A stretch of DNA of 64,000 nucleotides from Hybos culiciformis (taxonomy: Eukaryota > Arthropoda > Insecta > Diptera > Hybotidae): contig OZ023273.1 in NCBI GenBank assembly GCA_964007475.1, positions 128,520,732-128,584,731 on the forward strand, read 5' to 3'. The position numbers were made by a program, and so were the translations under genes. The notes below the pieces were generated by a model. It did not search any database and was not told the origin of the DNA. It saw nothing but the letters and a program-made list of their open reading frames with translations. Within the stretch, counting starts at the first letter, position 1, and each line of letters starts with the position of its first letter. Below, one piece after another: positions 26,870 to 40,832 of this stretch.

Positions 26870-27633
26870 ATAACATATATTACATTTGGAGAACAATATT
26901 TCATGATCTCTTGTATATGTTATGTTATGAGGACACCCAAAAATTTATTGTAAATGGTCTAATTGATCCTGAAGGACCTCCCAAATATTTCTTTATTATA
27001 GTTTTTTTTTTTATTCATTAAATATGAATAAATAAACAGTTTTTTTGTTTTTTTTATATACTTTAAATATAAAAAAAAAAAAAAACTAATTGATTTATTA
27101 GCTTTAGGGCAAAGTTATGAAAACATAATTATTATTTTGGTGACATATTTTCATAAAGATAATTTATTGATAATGATTTATTTGGGACCACCAAAAACTT
27201 TTTAATTTCATTAAAAATTAAAATATCCTGATATGAAGAGACAGAAAAAGAAAAAATAATAGATTTAATTTAATTGAATTTAAAATAATTATGACATAAA
27301 GAAAGGACTACGAAGAACGAATAATAATTTATTAATGAAAAACATAATGTTGATTTTTCATTTAAAATAAGACAAACTAACGAATATAATTAACTAATTT
27401 TGGGACTAAAAAAGATTTATTTATAAAAAGAAATCTTTTGGATACTCAGATTTATAAATATTTCCAAATATGATGGTTTAGAAATTTTTTGGTTAAAAAT
27501 GTTTCAATGATTTCTTTCAAATTTACTGTATTTGTGAAAAAATATATTTGTGCTAAATTTTTATTATGTTTAGCATTCGAAATGGACTCATATTATGTGT
27601 AAATTATAAGGACCTTGCTAAACAGCAGCTTTC

Positions 27634-27679
27634 ATATAGTTATTCTAAAAATAGTGATATAGTTATTCTAAAAATAGTC
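27634..27679 (+). repeat. Tandem duplication of a 23-bp unit
   Basis: The unit ATATAGTTATTCTAAAAATA followed by GTG/GTC occurs twice in direct succession, differing only at the last base. Confidence 0.85.
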
Positions 27680-28157
27680 ATGATAATAATAAAAAAAAAA
27701 AGTTGAAGATTTATATAAAGTACCATAGTTTAAAACTCATGCTGCTAGAATTTTATGGAAAATATTACAATGACACAAAAAACATAATTATTATATATTT
27801 CAACACTAAATTAAATTATATAGGAATTATTTAATTCAGACAAAAATTGCAATGATTATATAATATTTAATTTAAGACAATAAATTTAAAAAAAAAAATT
27901 ATTTACATTAAAAACTATGGCGCCGCTTATAAATCATATCTCCTCATTATTTTTTTTTGTTCCTCAATTCACAGAGGACAATAAACTTGAAAACGCCTTC
28001 TTAATATAAGAATTTTTATGAACCCTTCCTTGTCTATAGATATACGATTTTTTTTTTTTAACTTTTTATGCAAAACTTTGTCTTTTTCGTCCACCATATA
28101 GCATCCTTTCAAGTTCAAAATTAACATTTTCTTTTTTCTTGGCAAAAATGCAAAAGA

Positions 28158-28199
28158 AATAAAATCTTAACCTTTAAAAAAAAAAAAAAAAAAAAAAAA
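28158..28199 (+). other. AATAAA signal followed by an A24 run (possible retroposed 3' end)
   Basis: The hexamer AATAAA at 28158-28163 lies 12 bases before an uninterrupted run of 24 A (28176-28199), the longest A run I noticed in the window. Hexamer plus poly(A) at this spacing resembles the 3' end of an mRNA or LINE-type retroposon inserted on the plus strand. The sequence upstream (about 27920-28160) contains no recognisable coding frame, so the source is unknown. In such AT-rich DNA chance remains possible. Confidence 0.3.
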
Positions 28200-30029
28200 C
28201 AAAAGAATTATTTTCTACCACAAAAACTTCCGCCAAATTTATTTTAAAATATAATATCTAGATAAAAATAAATATATGAACATTTTGATTATAAAATAAG
28301 TCAATATTCCAAAAATCTACTGTCTTTTTCTAATGTAATAAATTACAAGATTACTATTGAAAAGAATATTTATTCGGAATACAATCTCAACTGTATAATG
28401 TATACTCTATAATACTATTTATTTTGTATAAAATTACACAAGATGTTTTGGATTGGGACATGATAATACGAGTTTCATACTTTATATAATTTACACAATT
28501 TTTAAGATTTTGGATTAATATTCGCAGTTTAGCTGTAATTAATAAATGAGAACCAGTGCGAGTGGCAAGCAAAATTTCGATTAATTAAGGCCACTGAACT
28601 TATAAGAGGAGCTTACATTTAATTACAATAACGTTAAGTAGCAAATTCTTTTTACATTGGCATGATGATATAATAAGCTGTATAATTAACTGCTTTCAAT
28701 TTGTTTTTATAAATACAAATCATTATAAATTTTTAATATTTAACACCATATCGTAAATTTTATTTAATTACATAATTAAAAGTTTCAAATTATTATAAAA
28801 GTAAACCAAATCTTGACTGGAAGTCTTTACATAGGTTTTTTTTTATAAATTTTTAGATTTATAACCCTCTTATTAATTGAAGAATTTTTTTAATATTCCA
28901 AGGGATATTTTGCATAAAATTTGTTCAAAACTCAGGGTTTCGTCAACTTATTAATAAACATTATCCAATCGGTTTAGAAGGATTTAAAAAAAATATTATT
29001 GTTATTCCTTTTGTTCTATTATGAGTCATTTCTATTCAGATTAAGTGTTCTACACATTTAAATCTATATTAGCTCAATAGTGTCAAATCGGTTAAGGCAT
29101 ATTAGTTTTGATGAATTCAAAAAAAAAAACTCTAAAATTTTTTTTAATAAATGTATGAGGAAGCCGCAAATTATCTTAATATCATAAAGATCAATGAAAA
29201 ATAATTATTCTGGTGGGTATTTTTTTTTCTTGTATTTCTATACTAGAGTAAAGTCTACATTATTTTATGTGGGAAATGGAATATAATATTAGCTACATAG
29301 AGGCTCTTCCTTTATATTATTATAAAATAACAATTTATACCGAATGTTATATTTGCTCAAGCGCCAGATATCTAAATTATTCTAATTGCGGTTTTATTAA
29401 ACATTAACATTGCTCAGCAAAAATATATACATATGTATACATATATTTTTCTCATAAAAAATATTAAATTAAAGGTTATTTTGTGGTAAAATAATTAATT
29501 TTTTGATATTATTAAAGCCTAATGACATATTTGATTTTTATTATTTTTAGCGGGTGTATTTGTGGTTTGTTTTGATATTTGTCTTTTTTTTATTTATATT
29601 TATTTATATGTAACATAAGTAATTTCATATCAAAACCTATTGGGAGGCCATCAATTAATTTATATATATATTTTTAATTTTCAATTGATCTAAATTTCAA
29701 TATTTTACTATGGCATGAGTTTTTGTTTGTTTTTTTGTTTTCCTTTTAAAATTCAATGCAATAAAATTGACATTAATAATAAATTTGTTTTGACTTCAAT
29801 GCTGATTAATGGTTTTCTTTTAGGTTTTCTATTCCGGAAATAAATGCGATTTTTTTGCACCTACATAATAAATTCATGCAACATATACCTAGATAATTTA
29901 TTAAAGCGGCGTTTAAAATTTCTAATTTATGCTTTTAGTAAGTATTACATGTAGAAACATAAAAATAACAACATTACTATTATTGATAGAAAAATTCAGA
30001 AAAAAAAAATTAATTTTCTTTATACAATG

Positions 30030-30048
30030 CAGTAGCGCCTCGCTACTG
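30030..30048. repeat. Short GC-containing hairpin
   Basis: CAGTAGCG, a 3-base loop, then CGCTACTG form a perfect 8-bp stem with five G/C pairs, followed by a T run. It stands out because the surroundings are almost pure A/T. Function unknown. Confidence 0.6.
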
Positions 30049-30736
30049 TTTTTACAAACATAACATTTCCATTAAAAATGGAAGTTAAATCTAATAAAAA
30101 AATTCCTCTGTTGTCAATAAAAGTTAATTGCAGCAACAAATTAGAAATGGAAAAAAAAATATTAAAGACCACCTCTTTAAGATAGAGAAAATACCGACAA
30201 AAATTATAAATTTCAAAATATTATAAATACTTATGTATATTATGTTTCTTATGAAATTATTTGATGAACAAAAACAAAATGTCAAAATTATGATTAAAAT
30301 AACTATATTAGTTAATTGAAAAATATATTTTTTATTATTATTAAATTAATGTATACATAAATATGTACAATTGTTCACACATATCTATAATAATTTATGT
30401 TCCTTTTTTTTTGTCATCATATTATATTTTTACATATGTAAGGTAATAATTTATGAAAGTTATAACTTAATTAGCAAGTAAATATTTTTGCACTTACTCT
30501 GTACAATATTATGTTTAAAGTTAAATTAAGAAGTGCTAAAATAATATATTATTTTATGAGTTTGTACTATTGTATGGTATGTTATAATTTAAAAAAAAAA
30601 ATATTAATATTAATATATAAAATATTTGAAAATAAATTCTTTAATACTTTTTGACATAAATTAATTCAATTATGATAGTGTCGGAAAAAATCGAAAAATA
30701 TAAATTCTCATAAATTTTTATTTAATTTATTTTAAA

Positions 30737-30774
30737 TGTATTTAATATGTATTTAATATGTATTTAATATGTAT
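30737..30774 (+). repeat. Tandem repeat, 3.5 copies of an 11-bp unit
   Basis: TGTATTTAATA is repeated three times perfectly and followed by TGTAT. Confidence 0.85.
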
Positions 30775-33700
30775 ATGACTATATCGAATTGACTCCAACT
30801 TTTTAGTCTCTCGAAAATTTTGTTAAATTTTTCGATTAATTTCAATTTAATTTGAACACCTTTATAAATTTTATATTCTATAATTTTCCTATCTTTGAAT
30901 ATATTTAACCACTATTTTATAACATTATTTATAGGTATAATTGATTTTTTTATGTTTATACATATTGTTTCAATTGAAAAATATGTTCATTACATAAAAA
31001 TTATCAAAAATAAGAATATAATTATTTTAATTTTTTTTATTGTTGAACAACATTTAGATAAATTGTTTTAATAAATCTTACTATCTGGCGACATTCCAGG
31101 ATCTCCAGTCGACTTTAAAATTCAATTTCTCGTTTGTTTTTTTCTTATTAAGCATAATGTTTGTGTTTATGTTCTTTTTTTTAATAATAACAAGGACTTT
31201 TGTTTTGCGTTGTTTTTTTTTTGTAATATTTTGATATTGCATGATAACCTGCTATGATTTTATGTCATTGATGTATTTATTTAGGTCGGCGCAATTTTTG
31301 TGCATTTTTTTTTTTGTATTTTGTTTTTGAATTCTTGAAAAAAATAAAAAATAAAAAATAAAAAACGTAATAATCTGATAACAGTGTGATATTTCATAAA
31401 AAATATTTTGGCACAATAGGACATTAAATATCAACAACAATAAAAAATATTTTTGTTCTACTTTTAATTATATGAGAAAAAAAATAAATAAATAAAAAAT
31501 TTTAAATATAATGTTAAGTGTGAATTCCAGTACAAAAAAAATGAAATTGTTATTTTTTGATCATTTGGTATTGCTTTTCTTCAACCATAGTGTTGCATGT
31601 GGCGCCAAAATTGCAATAAATTTTAAAACACAATTTGGACAAAATATATTTTTCTTATATAAAAAAAAAAAAAAAACAAAAAATCCAACAATATTGCAAA
31701 AATAATTCATTTCATTTCCCTTTTTATTTTAATGGATTCGTTAATGCTGGTTAGTACAATTTATTAACTATGGTTATTATTGGAAACCTTTTTTTCTTTT
31801 TGGGGTTTAAAAATTCAAATTTATTAATCAAATATAAATCAAAAAAATTGTTGAAATTTAACAGCAGAGTTAACAAAAAATTTCCATTTTAAGAAATGAA
31901 AGATCCAAATTTGATATATTAAGTTTAAATGTAAGACAAGAAATTAATTTTATGTTTTATATTTTAGCCTCGCAAGCCATATAAATACAATGAAAGATGA
32001 TATCTAATGATCTTAATATAGAGTTCACGGAAACGCAAAATAATCTAATATTTAATATCTGTTGAGAATAATAATTTTATTTAAATTATTGTTTCTTTTT
32101 AGTATGAATGTGTGAAAATTTTAAATTCTTGTTAGGATAAAAATTTGTAAATATTCATAATTCAAATGAGTTTAATTACTTAGCTCCTGACTTTAAAATT
32201 GATTTAATTAACGTAAAAAATTCAAAACAATTATTTGCTAACATTGACCGTAGACATTTTTTTTTTCTAAAATCTTATTGACATTAGAAGCTACAAAAAA
32301 AAATCAATTCTTTCATGATAAATTTTGCAATAAATCTAATTCAAGGACACGATATTGAACAGTCAGTCAACTAAGCTAAAATTCAGAGGATATATATAGA
32401 AATTAAATGAAAAAATCATATTAGTACAAAAAATATGACATTCAAATAACGTGACTGAAGTATTCTATTTCTATGTATAATTTATCATTTCTATAATTTT
32501 AAATTATTTGCATAATTTGTAAAACGTGTTAATTGTTTTCAGTGAAAACATCTAATTTTTTTTTTATATATAGATTTTAGTATGGAATATTTTTAGAATA
32601 TAGAAGAAACTGCCTTAGGTTATTCGCGCTATTAAAATAATAGATGTCAATTTTAATGACATGTTAACTTCTTTATTAGAAGGATTATTTCTTTGAAACA
32701 ATCTATCATCGTCATCAGTTAATTCTATTGCTTGAAGGCATAAATCCGTAGCTAAAACAAAGAATTAATTTGGAAAAAATGAAACATCAACAAAAAGGTT
32801 TAAGAAAACTATAGACATTTTATTTACTGTATTGAATACAATTTTTATTGAAATAATGGACTGTTCGGGGCTGCAGATTCTTGTAAAAAGAGTTTGAATG
32901 GCTTTATTGACCGGCATTTTAAGTTTTGATTCCCATTAAATTGTAGTAAACGTTAATCATTGGCGAAAATTAATCTTAATTTTTTGATTATCGGCTTCAT
33001 TCTCAGATTCTGAAAAGAGTCAAATTGTTTTCAGTTAACATGTTTGTTTTTTAAATTTATCTACCTTTAGAATATGGTTAAGTAATCTTGAATCTCCATA
33101 ATGATGTGTATGAAATTGAAGTGTGATTATTAGTGGCAATATGATGTTGTTTTGCCGGTCAATGTTTTTCCGAAGATGGTTTTTTTAATTAAAATAATTT
33201 ACATATAAATGATTTTATGGCAAACACATAAAAATTTTAAAAATATACATAAGTAATTTAAATTAAATTGAAATAAAAATAATTTTTAAAATACTCTTCC
33301 AACCAAATTGATTTCAAAATGATTTCATCCTATAACTTTTTATTAAAAATTATATATGTAATTTACAAAATTTATACACAAGTTCGTAATATTTACGATA
33401 AAAATTGAACAAACTTGATTAAAATTAATCAACATAATTCTAAAAAAAGGATAATGACAATACTTTTCTGATATTAAGATGAAAAATCATTATGACTATC
33501 ATAGTTTTAATGTTTACAACATTATTCATTTGGCTTTAGGGTTAAATATACATCATGGTGTATTATAAAAGCACATCCATTAAGTTGCAGTAATAAATAA
33601 GTATACTTCATTTCCATTCTTAGATTATCTTAAATTACACTTTAAACAAGGTTATCAGAGCGCACATTTCCATGTAAAACTAATGATCCTTAATTTTTAT

Positions 33701-36700
33701 TCCAATTTCAAGGTTTGTTTTTAATAATATCAAAACAAAGGTACATTCTCTGTAAAACATAAAATTTTATAAACACAACAAAAACATGAAAAAATTTATA
33801 TGTGATTAAAAATATTTTGAATTAATTTAACGCGGACTTTCAGAGATTTTCATTAAATTTGTGTATAAAAGAGTATCTTAAAGTTTTCTATTTCTCTAAC
33901 TTCACATTATTTTTTTTTATATATTCTTCATTCAAATTCATAGTTATTGAGTGTTATAAGACTAGATTAAATACTACGTATTACAAAATAATCTAGCATC
34001 GGAAGAAAAGAAATTTAAAAGATTTTTAAATGACCGGAATTGTGTTGAACTGATGAAAACATAAAATGCAATTATATTTTCATTAACATAGCAATTGTTA
34101 AGTTTTCACGTTTTATGTTATGTTTTTCTACTCAGAGTGAGCCAATAATAGAGGAAAAAATATTTTATTAAACATAGAAATTTTAATAAATCTATAGATC
34201 TCAAAATGTTATAATTCTGATTAACTTGATTCGGATAATAATTCTAACATGAAATAAATTAATGCATTAATTTAAAAATTTATAATTTTTCTCTCAATCG
34301 AAGTTATAAGGAGAATATAATTTATTTTCATAAAGGTTAGGTTCAAACTGCCACACTTATGCAAAGAAGACATCGTATCATATAAAGCTAAGACTTCTTT
34401 CCCATCTTTAACAAAATGTTTTTACCTTGGACCCAAAAATGTTAAAAAAAATTATACAATTAGCTTTTTGAACTTGTTTTTTTTAATTTCATGTCTTATA
34501 AGTATTATTCACCAATTGATTAGATTAAGGTTAAATTTGATTTGACAACAAATGTTCAACATTCAAGTAATTCGTTTTCAATTTTATATTATTTACATAG
34601 TATGTAGTATGTTATATAAAATTTTCCATTTAAAATCTTGATCATATTTAATTTCGATGTCAATAAATCAAATTCGATAGGAGGTCCATTATTTATTTTA
34701 AATCAAGTTGTTGTTATTTTTTTCTTAGATTTTATCACTACTTAGTCGGTAAAATTTATTATAATTTTTTTTTAAAAGCTGTTTCATAAATAAATATTTA
34801 AGTTTTTTTTTTAAATATCTGAAAACTATTTTGATGACAGATTCTTATCTTAGACTTTGATTTTTTTTTTTATATTTAAATTTATACATAGGTTTTTGGC
34901 GAACAGAAAATTTCAATTAAAATATGCGAATAATTAAAAAAAGTCACCACCCAATTTGATATATCTTTAAACAAATAATAATTAAAAGCAAAAAAAATGT
35001 ATTTTTTTAATGGTTTTATTAAATATTTAATAATATAAAAATATTGAAAATAAATTCAAGTTTATAACCAAACTATTTATATCTATTCGAAAGTTTAATA
35101 TGAAATTAATTATTTTTTTTAACTATTCAGTTTAAAAAAGAAATTCCAAAAGAAGATGCAGGTTATTTGTTCTGTTATTAAAAGAAATTTAACGAATAAT
35201 TAAATTCGATTTAAGAATAATGCACTACTTTATCGTGAAAGGCAAAATTTTCACTTTTTGGTTTTTATTATTCACATTATGTAATATATATTCATGTTTA
35301 AAAATATCCCTTTATATAGGTAATAAAAATTTATGCAATAATAATTATTAAACTTGAAATAAAATGGGGTTAATAAACTTTGAAATCAATCTTCTTATAT
35401 TTTCAAAAAATTGACAATTTCTATTATTTTGTTATTTTCATCATTATTGTAATATAACTATGTATAGTTTATTTTTCTATTACAGCAAGTATACGGTTTA
35501 AGAAGTTTTTTTCTTTTTTGTTATTATTTTATTCCATAACTTCAGTACAGAGTTGGATTGATATAAAACAATATAAAAATGAACTGATTGTGCAATGCTT
35601 TGTCTAGCCTTGAACTCTGTCTTCTGTCTAATTAAAGCCACATTCAAATGGAAAGCAAAACATAAAATAATAAAAAAAAAAAATATGTACACAAAGTATT
35701 AAATTTCACAATTCTCATAACTTTATTTGTGCCTTACTAGAATTAAATTCTTTTCACCTATTATAAATTTCTACTACAATTTTTTTTTTGTTTATCTTTT
35801 AGCCACCTTCTTATACCAGGAATGAAAGATAAGTTCAGAAGGGATTGTGCGAATAGATTCTTTAAATAATTTCTTGTTTTGATTATGAATTCATTATAGT
35901 TATTTCAACAAAAAAAAATGCATATTTATTTATACATACTTTAACATTTTAACAAAATTATACCTATACTACATTTTGATCTTACAGAATTGACAAATGC
36001 AGATCTTTTGAATCTTAATGCTTAGATTCTGTTCTATTTTACAAAAAAAAAAGTTGCAGAATTGTCAAAAATGATATTAAAATATCTAAGCAGAATTAAA
36101 ATATTTTTTTTAAGGTCACTAACAAAAAGTTGATGATGATGTCACGACTGTCACGATGCGAATTGTATATTGTTAAAACCTTTTATTTCAACCAATTTTC
36201 AATGATATTTTTTTTTTTTTCCTAATTCATTCATCTTTTTAAATGATTTAATTATGCAGTATTTGTATTTTCTAATTTTTGTGTAAGGTCTCACTCAATG
36301 TAATTACTATTTAATGTTGGGATACCACTATGGTAACTATTTGTACTTAAGAATTTTAAAAAGAGATTACCTCTCAAATATTATCCTGATTATGTCAAAA
36401 TACTATTTTATTAGGTAATTAAATTTTTCCCACAGCAAATAGCTACACCGACGACATAAATGTATGTGTACTTATAAAAAATAATTTAATATTTGGAACA
36501 ACTTAAGCTAAAAAAGTATATTAATTTTTCCATTTCAGGTTTAGGAAACTATTAAATTAAAAAAAAATATATCAAAATCATACTACAAGTGTGCTTCTGT
36601 TAAAATGAATATTCAAATAATTTCTTCCTTTTTTTTTAAAACATAGGTACTACAAATACGTAAGACAAAAAGTGAATCAAATTTAGACTTTTGAAGAATT

Positions 36701-36880
36701 TTAATTGAAAACTCATATTAAAGACTATCAAAATAGAATGAATAAAAGAACAGGCAGACTGATATTAAATAAAAAAAAAAATTTTAATTCAAATTTAAAA
36801 GTGTATATTGAAAGTACACACCATAGTTTCAAGAAATGAAAATATTATTCATTTTAAAAGAGTACAAAACGATTAATGAT

Positions 36881-36900
36881 AATGTTATATATATAACATT
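36881..36900. repeat. Perfect 20-bp palindrome with TA core
   Basis: AATGTTATATATATAACATT is self-complementary over its full length. Probably a simple AT cruciform-prone sequence. Confidence 0.7.
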
Positions 36901-37165
36901 CTCGTTGTGTTTAACTTTACATGCAGTATTGAATCCTATGCACTTATGCAGTTCTCATAAATTAATTTGAATTAAAATAACTACACATTATTTATTTAAT
37001 TATGCTGAATGACGTATAAGTTAGACTAGTAGCATAATTATTTATTATCAGGCATAAATAAGTTGGTAAAAAGCTTTCGAGCGAATCTCTAAGCCAATTT
37101 TCGTACTGTAAAAGGTTTTCATACTTTTCAACGAAAATTGAACCCAAGTCAATACAGCAAAAAAA

Positions 37166-37199
37166 AAACTATATACGAAATAAAACTATATACGAAATA
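37166..37199 (+). repeat. Tandem duplication of a 17-bp unit
   Basis: AAACTATATACGAAATA occurs twice in succession without mismatch. Confidence 0.8.
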
Positions 37200-39224
37200 A
37201 TTATAAAAAAAAATATGTTTCTTTTGCACAGCTGTTCAAATTTAATTCTGTTCTGCAATGAATACAATTATTATTGATATTCATAGGTACACGAGAAAAA
37301 AAATGTTATAATGCGGTGAAATTTTCATTCATAAAAAAAAAACAACTGAAATAGAAAATTATTATTCGTGACAAATTTGAATTGATTTTTCTTTTTGTTA
37401 TTTATATTCTGTTCTAAAATTAAAAAGGACATTTGCCACACAAAATTGATAAGTACACGCGCTTTGAAAATCAAACAAAAATAATTTTTATATATAATTT
37501 TTTTTTCCTAGAATACAAACAATTCACTCTTTATACCACCTCACTAATAAATCAATCAACATTTTTTTTTATTTCAATTATTATAAAAATTTTATATTTA
37601 TAAAGATACTAAAATGGCAAGAATTCAATGGACTTAACATAATTTATATGGGGTTGGTTTGCGGAGTAGAGACATACAAAAATTTTAAAAAGAAAGTAAA
37701 TTTAGGATTATTTTATGTTTAATCTTTGCCACAACATTTTCATAACTTTTAAGTTCTTTTTTTATATATTTTTTTATGATTTAAAATTTTTTGACGACTA
37801 TACGAATCTTGAAAGTAGGCGTCAGCATACTCAGCATTTTTTAATTAATTTTGAAATTTGAAATTTTTGATTTTTATTGTTTTTTTTTTTAAATTGAAAT
37901 TATAAACATAAATAATAATACATACTTTAAAACTTTTTCCTGAACATTGTTGTATCGTTGAATAAGGCACATAAATTTTGATATCAGTTCTAATCATACA
38001 TTATGGAAAAAATTAAAAACAGACTTCAAAAAGAAATAAAAAATTTAAATATTACATATTAAATAAATATAATTGTTCAAAAAACAAAAATATAGTTTGT
38101 CTGGCGATTATTTTTCATTCCACATTCTGATGCAATTACAACGAATATTCAATGACTTCCGAATATTTTTTGCTCACTCTCACTTTTAAAATCAATTTTG
38201 GATTGGTAAAATTTGATTTGATTTTTGGTAAAATATTTAAGTCTCATCAAAATTATTTTCAAATTATTTTGTTGCGAACATTTTATACCATCATAGTGCT
38301 AAAATTGTTATAAAGCTAATTCCAAACAAAATATTTTACATGTAATACAATATGTAACTTTATACGGAATAAAAAAGGCAGAAAAAAAATTAATAAAAGA
38401 AGGACTTAAAAACATCATCGAAAAGTCAACATTCGTAATAAAGTTATAGCCCGTTCTCAATTCCAGCATTAGCAATATTTATTTCGTCTATCAAGCAATG
38501 AAGTTGAACAAATTTTTATAATTCATTTCACTTTGCAATCTCAGTTAAATAAGAAAATTATGGGAGAATTATATCTAAAAAAGTGCTGGCGCCGGCTGCG
38601 CGCGATAAACAAAAAAAAAACACTATGCTACAATTATATTTTATATTTTCAATATATAGTTAAATGTATATAATTGTAAACTTTTATAAAGTGATCATCA
38701 TCAATATAATATCATAATTTATGTTAATAAACATATAAATTATTAAATTAATATTAAAATTATCATTTTTCTAATTTCAAAATTGTATAGAATTAAAATT
38801 GTACATAATCCAATATTAAAATTTAATTAAACTATCACAATTTCAATTTAAAACTCTATTATTTTCAAAATCAAGTGTTAATCCTTAATAATAGTAGCTG
38901 AACTTTCAGTTTCAATCAATTTCCATGTTTTTTGTAATATCGATACAAATTTGAGAAGAAATATGGTATACTTTGATTTTGAAGAGATCTTATAAAAAAA
39001 AAAATGTTTTTCTTAAATATTGGGATTGGAAAACATTGACAAAGGAAGTGAATGTTAAACGTACTATGTAGCAGATTTTATTTCCTTCTCATATATCGTG
39101 TCAGTTTTGAAAGTTAATCTTGCTGGACGGTTATGTAATAATAATGAAAACATTTATCATACATTTGCATAAATCAATGAAATCTCTCGACTTATTTGTA
39201 TTGTATTGCCAAAAGTTCGGATAA

Positions 39225-39513
39225 ATATCAGAAGAAACGCGAGTAGTTTATTTGAAAAAAGATATAGTTGAACACTTGCTGGAGGACAAGGGACAAAGAA
39301 CGATCTTTATTATAGGTAATTCATAATACATAAGTATAGTGTCAAATGACATCTCTTTTCTATTTCGCAGTTTATTCGAATCCATTGATTCCACAACAAG
39401 TCGGCAAAATAATAAATACAGTCAGAGCTATGCAAACATGTAGAAAAATTGGATTTAGTTTGATCATTTTCTGTTTTATTCCATTAATGCCACAGAATTC
39501 TAATTCACTTTGA
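39225..39513 (+). CDS. Weak two-exon coding candidate, function unknown
   Basis: An open stretch after a TAA (39225-39315) translates to a mixed-composition peptide, VVYLKKDIVEHLLEDKGQ in its middle. It ends at an AG|GTAATT donor. A pyrimidine-rich tract and TTTCGCAG acceptor end at 39370, giving a 55-nt intron, a size typical of insect short introns. Joining 39315 to 39371 keeps the frame open through residues such as NPLIPQQVGKIINTVRAMQT, then a hydrophobic segment, to TGA at 39511-39513. Local G+C is higher than around it. Against it: no start or upstream acceptor is clear, no family is recognised, open frames of this length are common by chance, and the second part is open from an ATG at 39344 without splicing. 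Confidence 0.2.
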
Positions 39514-40779
39514 TACCTTTTAATACTTTTTTTTATGCTTTTTGCCTTCTGGGTGACTAAATGTGCGGATGTTTACATTTTTTTTTTTTTTTAATTTTCA
39601 TTAAAATGTTAAAAGTAGAAAAAAAATTGTTATTTATTAATCGATTTCTTAATAGCAAAGTAAACGCGCACACAAGAATCAATCGGATTTCAGTGGCTCA
39701 TTTTCATTTAACTTATTTTTTTTTTTTTTTCGCTACTAGACTTGCGACATTTTTTGTTTTACATAGTAAAACGGGGAGTTATGCAAAATTGTAGTTTTTC
39801 TTTTAAGCACTTTTAAAACCCAGATATCCGAAAAATTTCTAGACGAGATAAAAGCTAGTCGCAGAACTTAAGAAATATAAAAAAAAAAATAATTAAAATT
39901 AGAAAACAAATAAAAAACTAACCATTTTCTTTTCTTCTAATGATGTTTCTATACTGCAAAATTATAGATTGTACATTAACTACACTTACTTATTCACTTA
40001 ATATACGTATCTGTTCTATAGTTAAGGTTAAATTTATTGACAATTACAACAAAGTTAGGGAATATTATATAAATAATCGGTGGGATAAAAATATTGTCGA
40101 AATCAGATTCATTTATAACATAAAGAAAAATAAAAAAAATGAACTTGCTGACTAGGTTGATGTGATAAAGACAATTACAAAGGTATAGCTAAAAAAATTT
40201 TGATAAGAGTTAGACAAATTAACCAGACAATTTATTAATTTGAATTTGATGTTAAAAAATTGTTATTTTTAAATATCAAGCTTTTCAATAAAACCACCTT
40301 TAACGTAGTAAAATGACCGTGAGGACAGGATTAACAACTTCTTCACATTCAGCAGGTTTTTTTTTTTGTAAATATTTTCGTAACGTAAATTTTCCAATTT
40401 CAGGTTAATTTATGCAAAAGATAACACCATCAATGTAAAATGCTTTTTTTTTCTGATACGCAAATTATTTTTAATCTTAAATGTTTTTATGCTATTACAT
40501 ATATTTGCAAAAGACTTATAATTCTGTTTAATTTTTACCAATAAAATCATTCAGATAAATATTAGCGGTAATATAGAAAGGTATTTTTCTTACCTTTAAA
40601 ATATTTGAATTCCCATAAGTTCATTAAAAACTTACAACGTGAGTCGTCTAACTTTATTTCAGCTTGAAATAGTGTTTCTCCCATAATGTCAGAATCCTTT
40701 CAATGTTTCAATGTTTTGAAATTGTTCTACTAAACTGATGTAGTGTAATTTGTGACAGGTTAAGATAAAAATATTTCAT

Positions 40780-40832
40780 GTAAAAATATATGCTTAGAAT
40801 GTAAAAATATATGCATAGAATGTAAAAATATA
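40780..40832 (+). repeat. Tandem repeat, 2.5 copies of a 21-bp unit
   Basis: The unit GTAAAAATATATGC(T/A)TAGAAT is present twice with one difference and then half again. Confidence 0.85.

Larger units (their letters stand above)
26870..39224. other. AT-rich intergenic DNA without a recognisable gene
   Basis: No supportable gene. Small landmarks: a 23-bp tandem duplication at 27634-27679, AATAAA plus A24 at 28158-28199, an 8-bp-stem GC-containing hairpin at 30030-30048, an 11-bp tandem repeat at 30737-30774, a palindrome at 36881-36900, a 17-bp duplication at 37166-37199 and a GC-rich micro-island at 38585-38604. A short frame just right of the MITE (about 26863-27023) has some non-random-looking residues but no family match. 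Confidence 0.6.
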
